Shown in pieces: positions 15,049-22,093 of a stretch of 26,254 nucleotides of DNA. The first letter of the stretch is position 1, and each line of letters starts with the position of its first letter. Below the pieces are notes generated by a model. That model was given only the letters and a program-made list of their open reading frames with translations, had not been told where the DNA came from and ran no database searches. Source of the DNA: JAJPJG01 sp034667645 (lineage in GTDB: Bacteria > Verrucomicrobiota > Verrucomicrobiia > Chthoniobacterales > Chthoniobacteraceae); NCBI GenBank assembly GCA_034667645.1, contig JAXDQV010000177.1:1-26254 (forward strand). The letters are read 5' to 3'. A program made the translations under genes and the position numbers.

Positions 15049-16005
15049 ATGCGCATCATGATCCCGTGCTTCCGAAGAGGGTGGTTGGGGCCGCTGATTG
15101 GGTTACTCTGCGCGACTTCGCAGGCTGCGGAGCCGGTGGAGTCCAGAATCGAGCAAGCCCGTCAATTCCGTGCCACGGAAACGGGAAGCGGCTCCGGATC
15201 CAGCGGCACAGTGCTCGCCACGGGCGCGGAGGGGACGGCGGGCGCAGAGAACGAAAGTTTCGGCTCGCAACAAATCCTGAGACGGCAGGAGAAGCTGCAT
15301 CCGTTCAATGCCTTCGCCGAGGTCTCGGCTTTTTACACCAACAACGTGGCCCTCTCGCATCGCAACGGCGTGGGCGACGCTTTTTTGGTCCCCACCTTCG
15401 GCCTTTCCTATCAACGGCCAATCACCGATGCCCTGCGTGCCGAGTTCACTCTTAAAGGCGGCGTCTATCGTTACAACAAGTTCACCGAACTGGACTTCGA
15501 AAGCGTGGATGCAGGCGGGGGCTTGACCTACCAGCTCCATTCGCTCGGCAATGTGGAAGTCTTCGCGCGTTACAATTTTACGGAACTGATCAGCGCCGAT
15601 TCGGGCGACGAGTTTTTCCAGGGGCACACGCTGACTTTCGGGGTGCAAAAGGCCATCGCGTTCAGCCGTGCCCACGGAATCTACGCCGGGGTCGCGGCCA
15701 CGCTGAACAAAGCGGACCCCGCGGCGGCCGAGCGGAATGAATACGGGATTTTCGCCGGCTACCACCTTCAGGCCACGCGGCATCTCTCGTCCGATCTGCT
15801 CTATCGGTTAAACTTTCAGCATTACTGGGATACGAGCCGCCAGGATCTCAACAACGCCCTCTCTCTGACGCTGCGTTATGATGTGGCGGACTGGCTGAAC
15901 GTCAGCGCCTCCACCTACTTCAGCACGAACGCGTCGAATGACTCCGCGTTCAGCTACGACGTGTTCAATGCCGGCGGCGGGCTCGGCGCGAACATTCGCT
16001 TTTAG
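15049..16005 (+). CDS. Outer-membrane beta-barrel protein
   Basis: A 318-residue exported protein. A signal peptide (about 1-27, ending SQAA) is followed by about 70 residues of periplasmic linker rich in Gly/Ser/Glu. The rest is alternating hydrophobic strands with Tyr/Phe girdle residues, for example FAEVSAFYTNNVAL, LSYQRPI, VEVFARYNFTEL and LSLTLRYDVADWLNVSAS. The protein ends in GANIRF, with the terminal Phe typical of a BAM-recognised outer-membrane barrel. The number of strands cannot be fixed here. The ATG at 15049 is chosen; the frame stays open upstream to 14440 but runs antisense into the cyclase gene. ATG 15058 is also possible. It is followed by the FecR-domain gene after 115 nt and may share its transcript. 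Confidence 0.82.
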   Translation: MRIMIPCFRRGWLGPLIGLLCATSQAAEPVESRIEQARQFRATETGSGSGSSGTVLATGAEGTAGAENESFGSQQILRRQEKLHPFNAFAEVSAFYTNNVALSHRNGVGDAFLVPTFGLSYQRPITDALRAEFTLKGGVYRYNKFTELDFESVDAGGGLTYQLHSLGNVEVFARYNFTELISADSGDEFFQGHTLTFGVQKAIAFSRAHGIYAGVAATLNKADPAAAERNEYGIFAGYHLQATRHLSSDLLYRLNFQHYWDTSRQDLNNALSLTLRYDVADWLNVSASTYFSTNASNDSAFSYDVFNAGGGLGANIRF

Positions 16006-16120
16006 GCGCGCGGATTTTTCCCGTCCGCACAGCGTGGGCATTCGTCGGCGTGGAACGCCAATATGAATGAACCATCGGCATGGCTCCTGCTCGATAGAGG
16101 TGATTCGTCCTCTAAAGATC

Positions 16121-17122
16121 ATGACCAAATATTTCCTTATTTTCCTCACCGCGTGCGGCCTTGGTTGCAGCGTCAATGCCGGTCCGTTGCAGGAGGCGAC
16201 GCTGAGCAGAATCATCAAGGATGTGAAAGTCGTGAACCCGGCCAGCGGAGCGCGACCAGCACAATTGCAGGAGGTCATCAAAAACGATCTCGGCGTGAAG
16301 ACGGGTGCCAAATCCCGCGCGGAACTTCTTTTTCAAGACAACACACTCACCCGTCTCGGGCCGGAGACGTTTTTCTCCTTCACCCCCGGCACGCGCGATC
16401 TCACGCTCGAGCAAGGAACCATGCTGCTTCAGGTCCCGAAGAATCTGGGCGGCGCAAAAATCCGCACCGCGGCTGTCACGGCATCGATCACCGGAACGAC
16501 CATCATGATGGAATTCCTCCCGCATCATCACATCAAAGTAGTGGTGCTCGAGGGCAGTTTACGCCTCTCGCTCAATGGCCGGCCGGGTGAGGCTCTGCTG
16601 CTGACTCCGGGCAAAATGATCGTGATGAATCCCGAGGCGCGTTCGATCCCCGATCCCGTCGACGTGGACCTGCGGCAACTGGTGCAAACGTCTCAACTGG
16701 TTGATCCCGCTCTTTTCGCGGGTTCAGGAAAAAGCGGAGTGCCACCGCTGCCGAGCCTCGGGTTAATCCAAAAAGAGATCTCCCATCAGGACACCCTGAA
16801 AGTGAAAGCCGACTTGGTCAGCACGAATCTCGTCATCCCCGGGGCTGGCACCGTCGTTACTAACACCGCATCGGAAGTGAACCGTGCTCAGCTTTCCCAA
16901 CCTCGTTACGCCGACGTCGCTGTGCACACCGTCTCTGTCCAGGAAAGCCGGGAAACTGCCGCTCGCAGCGCAGGAGAAAGCGATCTCGTGAGAAACGGGG
17001 GATTGGGTCAAGGACAGGGCGACACGCATGGCCACTCCCAAGAGGACCACGGAAACGGTCACGCCTATGGGCACGATCACAGTGGCCCAGCTGCACACGG
17101 CGGGTCTCACGAAAAAGATTAA
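16121..17122 (+). CDS. FecR-domain exported protein with His-rich tail
   Basis: A 333-residue exported protein. A signal peptide (about 1-20, ending in SVNA) is followed by a FecR domain of about 120 residues with the usual strand order: GVKTGAKSRAELLFQDNTLTRLGPET, LEQGTMLLQVPK, then IRTAAVTASITGTTIMME and VVVLEGSLRLSL. The region after it (about 170-300) is not recognised. The last 33 residues (301-333) contain eight His, with Asp, Glu and Gly between. FecR-type domains of this kind occur in periplasmic proteins beside CHASE2 cyclases and are not confined to iron uptake. No TonB receptor or sigma factor is nearby. The ATG at 16121 is used because it starts the signal peptide. Confidence 0.88.
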   Translation: MTKYFLIFLTACGLGCSVNAGPLQEATLSRIIKDVKVVNPASGARPAQLQEVIKNDLGVKTGAKSRAELLFQDNTLTRLGPETFFSFTPGTRDLTLEQGTMLLQVPKNLGGAKIRTAAVTASITGTTIMMEFLPHHHIKVVVLEGSLRLSLNGRPGEALLLTPGKMIVMNPEARSIPDPVDVDLRQLVQTSQLVDPALFAGSGKSGVPPLPSLGLIQKEISHQDTLKVKADLVSTNLVIPGAGTVVTNTASEVNRAQLSQPRYADVAVHTVSVQESRETAARSAGESDLVRNGGLGQGQGDTHGHSQEDHGNGHAYGHDHSGPAAHGGSHEKD

Positions 17123-17182
17123 CCAGTCCGGGCCTCGTGCTGCCAGCGGCTCAGAGGACAGTGCGAATCCAGGCAGTGTGTC

Positions 17183-17213
17183 CCGCCGGCGGCACGACCG
17201 CTGCTATAGCAGC
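17183..17213. promoter_or_regulatory. Palindromes upstream of the histidine kinase gene
   Basis: A 10-bp palindrome (CCGCCGGCGG, 17183-17192) and a perfect 14-bp palindrome (GCTGCTATAGCAGC, 17200-17213) lie in the 113-nt gap between the FecR-domain gene and the kinase gene, the second ending 22 nt before the ATG. They could bind a regulator or form RNA stems. No T-run follows, so they are not standard terminators. Confidence 0.35.
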
Positions 17214-17235
17214 AGGAGAATTCCGGCTTTGAACT

Positions 17236-18357
17236 ATGGTTTGCAAACTCCAACACCTCCCTGGTTCCGCGCAGTTTGCCAATAACCGGCTCTTCGCGGG
17301 AATTGCGCCCGAACTCCTCAACGAGATCGGCGCGGAGATGGACCTTTTGCAATACGATCCCGGCGACATCATTTTCAACGAAAACGATCCGGGCGACTCG
17401 ATGTATCTCGTCGGGCAGGGCCGGGTGAAAATTTCAAAACTCGGTCGGGGCGGCCAGCAGGAGATGCTCGGCATCATCGAGCCCGGCAGCTTCTTCGGAG
17501 AGATGGCTCTCTTCGATGGCCAGCCGCGCTCCGCCCAGGCCAGCGCCGTGGAGACCACCATCCTCGGCAGCGTCAACGACGAAATGTTTCAAAATATTCT
17601 CGAAGTGGCGCCGAGCAGCCTCCACATGAATTTCCTGCACTCCGTCACGGATCGGTTGCGGCGGGTGAATACGCACTTCATCAGCGAAGTGATGCGCAAC
17701 GAGCGGCTCAGCCTCGTTGGTTCCATGGCCAACGCCATGATTCATGACCTGAAAAGCCCGATCAGCGTTATTCGCTGCTGCGCAGATTTGCTCGCGGCAA
17801 AAAACAACAATCCGGCCTGCCTCGAGTTTACCGACATTATCAACAAATCCCTCGACGGCATGATGAGCATGACGCAGGAGCTGCTCGACTTCGCCCGCGG
17901 CAAAACCTGCGTGAATCTCGAGAACGTCATGATTGAGCGGGTGCTCAGCGAGCTCGATGTGCAAACGCTACAGTTGATCCCGGAGCGCATTCATCTCGTC
18001 AAAGACATCCGCTACAACGGGACAATCCGGGCAGACTGCTCTCGTCTCGTGCGCGCCCTGATGAACCTGATGAAAAACGCGCTCGAGTCCATGTCGCAAC
18101 GCGGAATCTTAAAACTCTCGGTTTTCCCCACGGCCGAGAACCTTCACTTCGTCGTCACCGACACCGGCTGCGGCATCAGCCCCGAATTGCAGGCGAAGAT
18201 TTTCGAGCCATTCGTTACTTACGGGAAGCAGAATGGGAGCGGCTTGGGCATGGCCATCGTCAAATCCGTGGTCGAAGCGCACAATGGATCGATCTCGGTC
18301 GAGAGCGAGATCGGCGCCGGCACCCGCATCGAGATCCGACTGCCGCGGAGCATCTGA
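17236..18357 (+). CDS. Cyclic-nucleotide-binding histidine kinase
   Basis: A 373-residue soluble protein with two parts. Residues about 18-130 form a cNMP-binding domain with a complete phosphate-binding cassette (FFGEMALFDGQPRSA: Glu89, Arg98, Ser99), the pattern that binds cAMP or cGMP. Residues about 150-373 form a histidine kinase: H-box IHDLKSP with His170, N-box LMNLMKNALES, G1 DTGCGIS, F-box IFEPF and G2 GSGLGMA. There is no membrane helix, PAS or receiver domain, so the cNMP-binding domain is the only visible input. It should autophosphorylate under cyclic-nucleotide control and pass phosphate to a response regulator not encoded here. Its position beside the CHASE2 cyclase suggests that cAMP made by that enzyme is the ligand. 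The ATG at 17236 lacks a well-spaced Shine-Dalgarno sequence. Confidence 0.93.
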   Translation: MVCKLQHLPGSAQFANNRLFAGIAPELLNEIGAEMDLLQYDPGDIIFNENDPGDSMYLVGQGRVKISKLGRGGQQEMLGIIEPGSFFGEMALFDGQPRSAQASAVETTILGSVNDEMFQNILEVAPSSLHMNFLHSVTDRLRRVNTHFISEVMRNERLSLVGSMANAMIHDLKSPISVIRCCADLLAAKNNNPACLEFTDIINKSLDGMMSMTQELLDFARGKTCVNLENVMIERVLSELDVQTLQLIPERIHLVKDIRYNGTIRADCSRLVRALMNLMKNALESMSQRGILKLSVFPTAENLHFVVTDTGCGISPELQAKIFEPFVTYGKQNGSGLGMAIVKSVVEAHNGSISVESEIGAGTRIEIRLPRSI

Positions 18358-18644
18358 GTTAGAAGACCGATTCGGAGGCCAAGAGGGTTCGCTCGGTTTT
18401 CTGAGGCAGCACACGCCGACCCGCGTCCGCCAGTGGAATCGCGCCCGCGCCTGCGCTTAAAGCTCTTTGCGTGCGCGGGAGCAATGTCGCTTCACACCGA
18501 GGGCGCATAAAGTAGCGAAGTCCGAATCCTGCTCGTGGGGACATGTGCGGGCATCCCTTTCGATGGTCTAAACAAATAGATGCGGCGAGGGGGAAAGCGC
18601 GGAGTTGCGCTCAAGGCTCTCTGCGCCCGCCCCACCACCAGTTC
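18358..18644. other. Convergent intergenic region with GC-rich hairpin
   Basis: These 287 nt separate the convergent kinase gene and the unrecognised gene at 18645. A 7-bp GC stem (CCCGCGC at 18444-18450 with GCGCGGG at 18473-18479) could help end transcription, but no T-run follows on either strand. No gene or RNA is recognised. Confidence 0.4.
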
Positions 18645-19178
18645 TCATTTGGTTTTTCGCTGGGCAAGTAGCTTCTGCTGCTCGGAAAGAAATGTCTGCC
18701 ATTGCTCCTCTGGAATATATTCACGGTAGCCAGCCACAAGATAGACGAAGTGCCCACCGTTTCGCAGCCTGCCGCCGTTGTGATCCAGTCCCGCCTTGTC
18801 CCAGAAGATCGCGAGCTTGGGATTATCGTCCATGCGCAAGCCCTCGACGTAGTGCCAGCCACAGGTTTCCGCGTTGAGCAACTCGCCCCGCCGCAATCGC
18901 TCAACGACGACGCGCTCAGGCACGGTCTTGCCGGGAAGTATCGGTGCGATGCCGGGATCTTCTCGATGGAGCAGGCTCAAGGATGCTTCGGGAGTCGCTT
19001 CCCCAGCCGGAAACTGCCCCGCGTGGGACTCAGCATAATTACGGAGTGAAAAATACAACGCGATATCGCAACAATGGCTCCGCCCATAAGGATACTGGTG
19101 TCTGTAGAAGCCGTATCCAGCCGCGGCGACCACGATGAGAGCCGCGACGAGAACTTTTAAGCCTTTGATGAAACGCAC
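18645..19178 (-). CDS. Unrecognised membrane-anchored protein
   Basis: I do not recognise this 177-residue protein. It begins with a membrane helix (about residues 7-24, LKVLVAALIVVAAAGYGF) after a basic MRFIKG, then has a periplasmic domain of about 150 residues. Visible features are a CC pair (residues 36-37), a segment resembling pilin-like or substrate-binding helices (ALYFSLRNYAESHAGQFP), a third Cys in ETCGWHYV, and a DHNGG turn followed by GGHFVYLV. The Cys residues could form disulfides. It lies 61 nt downstream of the GH28 gene on the same strand and could be co-transcribed with it. Confidence 0.65.
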   Translation of the reverse strand: MRFIKGLKVLVAALIVVAAAGYGFYRHQYPYGRSHCCDIALYFSLRNYAESHAGQFPAGEATPEASLSLLHREDPGIAPILPGKTVPERVVVERLRRGELLNAETCGWHYVEGLRMDDNPKLAIFWDKAGLDHNGGRLRNGGHFVYLVAGYREYIPEEQWQTFLSEQQKLLAQRKTK

Positions 19179-19239
19179 TGATGCGAGAAGGCTATTTTGC
19201 GCGCGCGCCGGTTATGACAGCGCGCCGATTGCCGCCGTT

Positions 19240-20553
19240 TCACGAACCGCCGCCGCGGAAGAGCGTGCCGTTCACCATCACGTTTTTAGTCGTAAGGTTG
19301 GTGACCTTGCCGACTTCGAGCTTCTCGCTCTTGAGCGTCACCTCAATGTTCTCCAGCGTGAGGTCGCTGATGGTGGTCTCCGGGTTTCCCGTGATCTTGC
19401 CGAACGAGCCGAACGAACCTTTGATGTCCGAGACGGTCACGTTTTTCACGACCGACTTCGGCGGCGGCTGACCCTGCAAGTCGAAAAACTGCGTCCACGG
19501 CCTGAACTCGAAGATCGCGCCGTCCCCGGCGAGGGTGATGTTCCGGTAATGGATGTCTTCGTAGTGCTGCGGCGTATCGGGCCGGACCTTGATGCGGACG
19601 AGCGGTAGGTGGCCGGTGACGCGGCAATTCTCCACCACCACGTCGCGGATCACCGTCGCCTCGCTCCCGAGCGTGACGGCGCCTTCGCCCCCTGTGAACG
19701 TGCAGTCGGCAACGCGGATATGCTCGGTCGGCGGACTCTCCTTATCCTGCAACGCGAACGGACCCTTCGAGCCCTTGAGGCAGATGCAATCGTCGGCCAC
19801 GGAAAAAGTGCAGCCGCGCACGGTCACGCGCTGGGAGCTGTCAATATCGATGGCGTCGGAGCTTGGCGCGCGGTCGGGCGCCTTGCCGTTGAGCGCTGAG
19901 AAGCTGGTATTTTCCACCACCACGTCGGTGCAGCGGTAAAGGTGCAGGTTCCAGAAACCGGAGTCTTTGAAGTTGACGCCGCTCACCTGCACATCGTTCG
20001 AGCTTTGGATGAAAGCCAGCCGAGGGCGCTCGACGGCGAGGTTTGTCACCTTGGCGTTTTCTTTGCGCGCATCCCAAAACGCCTTCCAGAAAACCGAGCC
20101 ATTGCCATCGAGAGTGCCGGGGCCCGTGATGCGCAGATGATCGCACTTGTCCGCGTTCACAAAGGCCGGCAGCCATTCCTCGAAATGCCCCTCGATGCGC
20201 GTCTTCCTCTTCGGGTAATCCTGAATGTCGCCGGAGCCCTTGAGCACCGCGCCTTCATCGAGGTGAAGACTCACGCCGGGTTTTAAAAAGATCGCACCGC
20301 TCAGGAAGACGCCTTGCGGGACCACCAGCGTGCCGCCGCCTTTGGCCGCGAGCTGATCGATCGCGGATTGAATCCTGTCCGTGTTGAGCGTCGTGCCGTC
20401 GCCACGGGCGCCAACGTCAGCGAGGGAAGTGAAAGTTGCCGAAGCGGCTTCCGATTTACCCGCCTGCGTTTCAGCGACGGCGCTGGTGAGAAGCGGAGCA
20501 AGCAATGACGCTGTGAGGACGATGCGACGCAAAGTCCGGGGGATTGAGTGCAT
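19240..20553 (-). CDS. GH28 polygalacturonase-like enzyme
   Basis: A 437-residue exported protein with a signal peptide (about 1-28) and a right-handed beta-helix of family GH28. It begins with the pectate-lyase-like DVGARGDGTTLNT segment and continues with parallel-helix turns. Catalytic Asp residues are present: Asp233 (SSDAIDI) and Asp254/Asp255 (ADDCICLK), with the family's 21-22 residue spacing, and the substrate-binding RIK triplet is present. The GHG motif is GEG, so the usual His is Glu290, and the first motif is SSD in place of NTD. Classical members hydrolyse alpha-1,4 bonds in pectin or related galacturonans. The changed motifs suggest a variant substrate, or reduced activity. It is exported and probably supports plant polysaccharide use. 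Confidence 0.9.
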   Translation of the reverse strand: MHSIPRTLRRIVLTASLLAPLLTSAVAETQAGKSEAASATFTSLADVGARGDGTTLNTDRIQSAIDQLAAKGGGTLVVPQGVFLSGAIFLKPGVSLHLDEGAVLKGSGDIQDYPKRKTRIEGHFEEWLPAFVNADKCDHLRITGPGTLDGNGSVFWKAFWDARKENAKVTNLAVERPRLAFIQSSNDVQVSGVNFKDSGFWNLHLYRCTDVVVENTSFSALNGKAPDRAPSSDAIDIDSSQRVTVRGCTFSVADDCICLKGSKGPFALQDKESPPTEHIRVADCTFTGGEGAVTLGSEATVIRDVVVENCRVTGHLPLVRIKVRPDTPQHYEDIHYRNITLAGDGAIFEFRPWTQFFDLQGQPPPKSVVKNVTVSDIKGSFGSFGKITGNPETTISDLTLENIEVTLKSEKLEVGKVTNLTTKNVMVNGTLFRGGGS

Positions 20554-20669
20554 GACGAATCGTTATCTGCGGCGGGTGAATGTCGAGCACGCAAGACTCT
20601 AATCAGGCGGAGGCTTTATGTGACGACTCCAGCCTTGATCCGCTTTTCCTCAAACCAACAAAAAGGGAC

Positions 20670-20742
20670 TGGAGCCTAGGGGGTTCGAACCCCTGACCTC
20701 CTGAATGCCATTCAGGCGCTCTACCAACTGAGCTAAGACCCC
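20670..20742 (-). tRNA. tRNA-Ala (GGC)
   Basis: A 73-nt cloverleaf on the minus strand. The acceptor arm GGGGTCT pairs with AGGCTCC and includes the G3:U70 wobble that marks alanine tRNAs. The D-arm is GCTC-AGTTGGTA-GAGC, the anticodon arm is CCTGA-ATGGCAT-TCAGG with anticodon GGC, and the T-arm is AGGGG-TTCGAAC-CCCCT. The discriminator base is A. CCA is not encoded, so it must be added after transcription. A short T-run (TTTTT) follows about 7 nt downstream. Confidence 0.97.
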
Positions 20743-20797
20743 GGAAACGAAGGCAGATTCTCAGTGCCGCACGGGCCGTTTGCAAATGGTTTTGTGG

Positions 20798-21949
20798 TCA
20801 GCGGTAAAACTCGGCGATCGCTTCCACTACGAGCGTTTGTTGCTCGCGGGTGAGCTCTGGGAAAATCGGCAACGCCAGCGTCTCGCGCGTGGCGCGCTCA
20901 GCCTCCGGGAAATCGCCGTGGCGGTAGCCGAGATAGGCAAAACATTCCTGCTCGTGCAATGCGACCGGGTAATAGATGGCATGGCCGATCTGGTTCTTCG
21001 CCAGATGCGCGGCGAGTTCGTCGCGCCGCGGCGCACGCACGATGAACTGATTGTAAATGTGCCCGAACGGCAACTCACCGCGCATCACGTTTTCCTGCGG
21101 GAGCGTGATGGTTTCGCCCAGACCCGCACGGGCAAACTCCTCGCGGTAAAAATCCGCGTTCGCCTGCCGCGCAGCAGACCACTCATCGAGGTGCGGCAGC
21201 TTGATGTGCAGCACCGCGGCTTGCAGCGCATCAATGCGAAAATTGCCGCCGATCATTTTGTGGAAATAGCGGTCTTCCATTCCGTGATTGCGCAAACTGC
21301 GCAGCTTCGCGGCCATGGCGTCGTCGCGGCAGACAACCATTCCGGCGTCGCCGAATGCGCCGAGGTTTTTGGAGGGGAAAAATGAGTAGGAACCGAACTC
21401 CCCGATCGCCCCGCAGTGTTTGACACCGTGTGGCGACCGATACGTCGCCCCGAGCGCCTGGGCGGCATCTTCGATGACCGGCACCTCGAGTTCCGCGGCG
21501 AACGCCTGGATTTCGTCCATGGACGCGCTTTGCCCGAAGAGATGCACCGGCATGATGGCCTTGATTTTCTCCGCCCGATTTTTGTCGATGCAGGCGCGCA
21601 GGCTTTCGATGGAAAGGTTGAACGTCGCCGGATCGATATCGACGAAGATCGGCCGTGCACCTACCCGCGCGATGCATCCTGCGGTCGCAAAAAATGTGTA
21701 GGGAGTCGTAATGACCGCGTCGCCCGGCCCGATGCCCAGACCCATCAGGATAAGCAGCAGCGCATCCGTGCCGGACGAAACTCCGATCGCGTGTTTTGCT
21801 CCGGTGTAATCGCAGATCGCGCGCTCAAACGCCTCCACCTTCGGCCCGAGAATGAAAGCCTGGGCATCAGCGATCTCATCGATCTCCGCGCGAATGCGCT
21901 CGCGCAGCGGCTGATATTGTTTTTTGAGATCGAGCAGAGGGACTGGCAT
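20798..21949 (-). CDS. DegT/DnrJ/EryC1-family sugar aminotransferase
   Basis: A 383-residue PLP-dependent aminotransferase. It opens with the family start VPLLDLKKQY, then has GVSSGTDAL (PLP phosphate site), VITTPYTFFATA, VHLFGQ, VIEDAAQALGA, and the Schiff-base Lys194 in FFPSKNLGAFGDAG. The C-terminal HIYNQFIVRAP and YYPVALHEQ segments are typical. Such enzymes aminate keto-sugar nucleotides for surface polysaccharides or antibiotics; the sugar cannot be told. The ATG at 21949 fits the family N-terminus. The frame stays open far upstream, but only as the antisense of the protease gene. No other sugar-nucleotide genes are adjacent. The tRNA-Ala lies 55 nt downstream on the same strand. Confidence 0.94.
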   Translation of the reverse strand: MPVPLLDLKKQYQPLRERIRAEIDEIADAQAFILGPKVEAFERAICDYTGAKHAIGVSSGTDALLLILMGLGIGPGDAVITTPYTFFATAGCIARVGARPIFVDIDPATFNLSIESLRACIDKNRAEKIKAIMPVHLFGQSASMDEIQAFAAELEVPVIEDAAQALGATYRSPHGVKHCGAIGEFGSYSFFPSKNLGAFGDAGMVVCRDDAMAAKLRSLRNHGMEDRYFHKMIGGNFRIDALQAAVLHIKLPHLDEWSAARQANADFYREEFARAGLGETITLPQENVMRGELPFGHIYNQFIVRAPRRDELAAHLAKNQIGHAIYYPVALHEQECFAYLGYRHGDFPEAERATRETLALPIFPELTREQQTLVVEAIAEFYR

Positions 21950-22093
21950 CCACCGAAGATGAACAAGCCTCGCGTTTCTCGCGACGAGATTTTCGCGCCG
22001 GAATTCTTCGCCTGCTCCCCACCTCGCACGCATCGTCAGCCCCTCGACAAACGGGTTTACAGCGCGCCCCCGCCCGTTATCTTCCGCCTTTCC

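Noticed and set aside
18444..18479. GC-rich hairpin as a terminator
   Set aside because: The stem is good, but no T-run follows on either strand.
20670..20742. tRNA-Ala as an integration site
   Set aside because: No integrase, direct repeat of the tRNA 3' end or mobile genes lie on either side.
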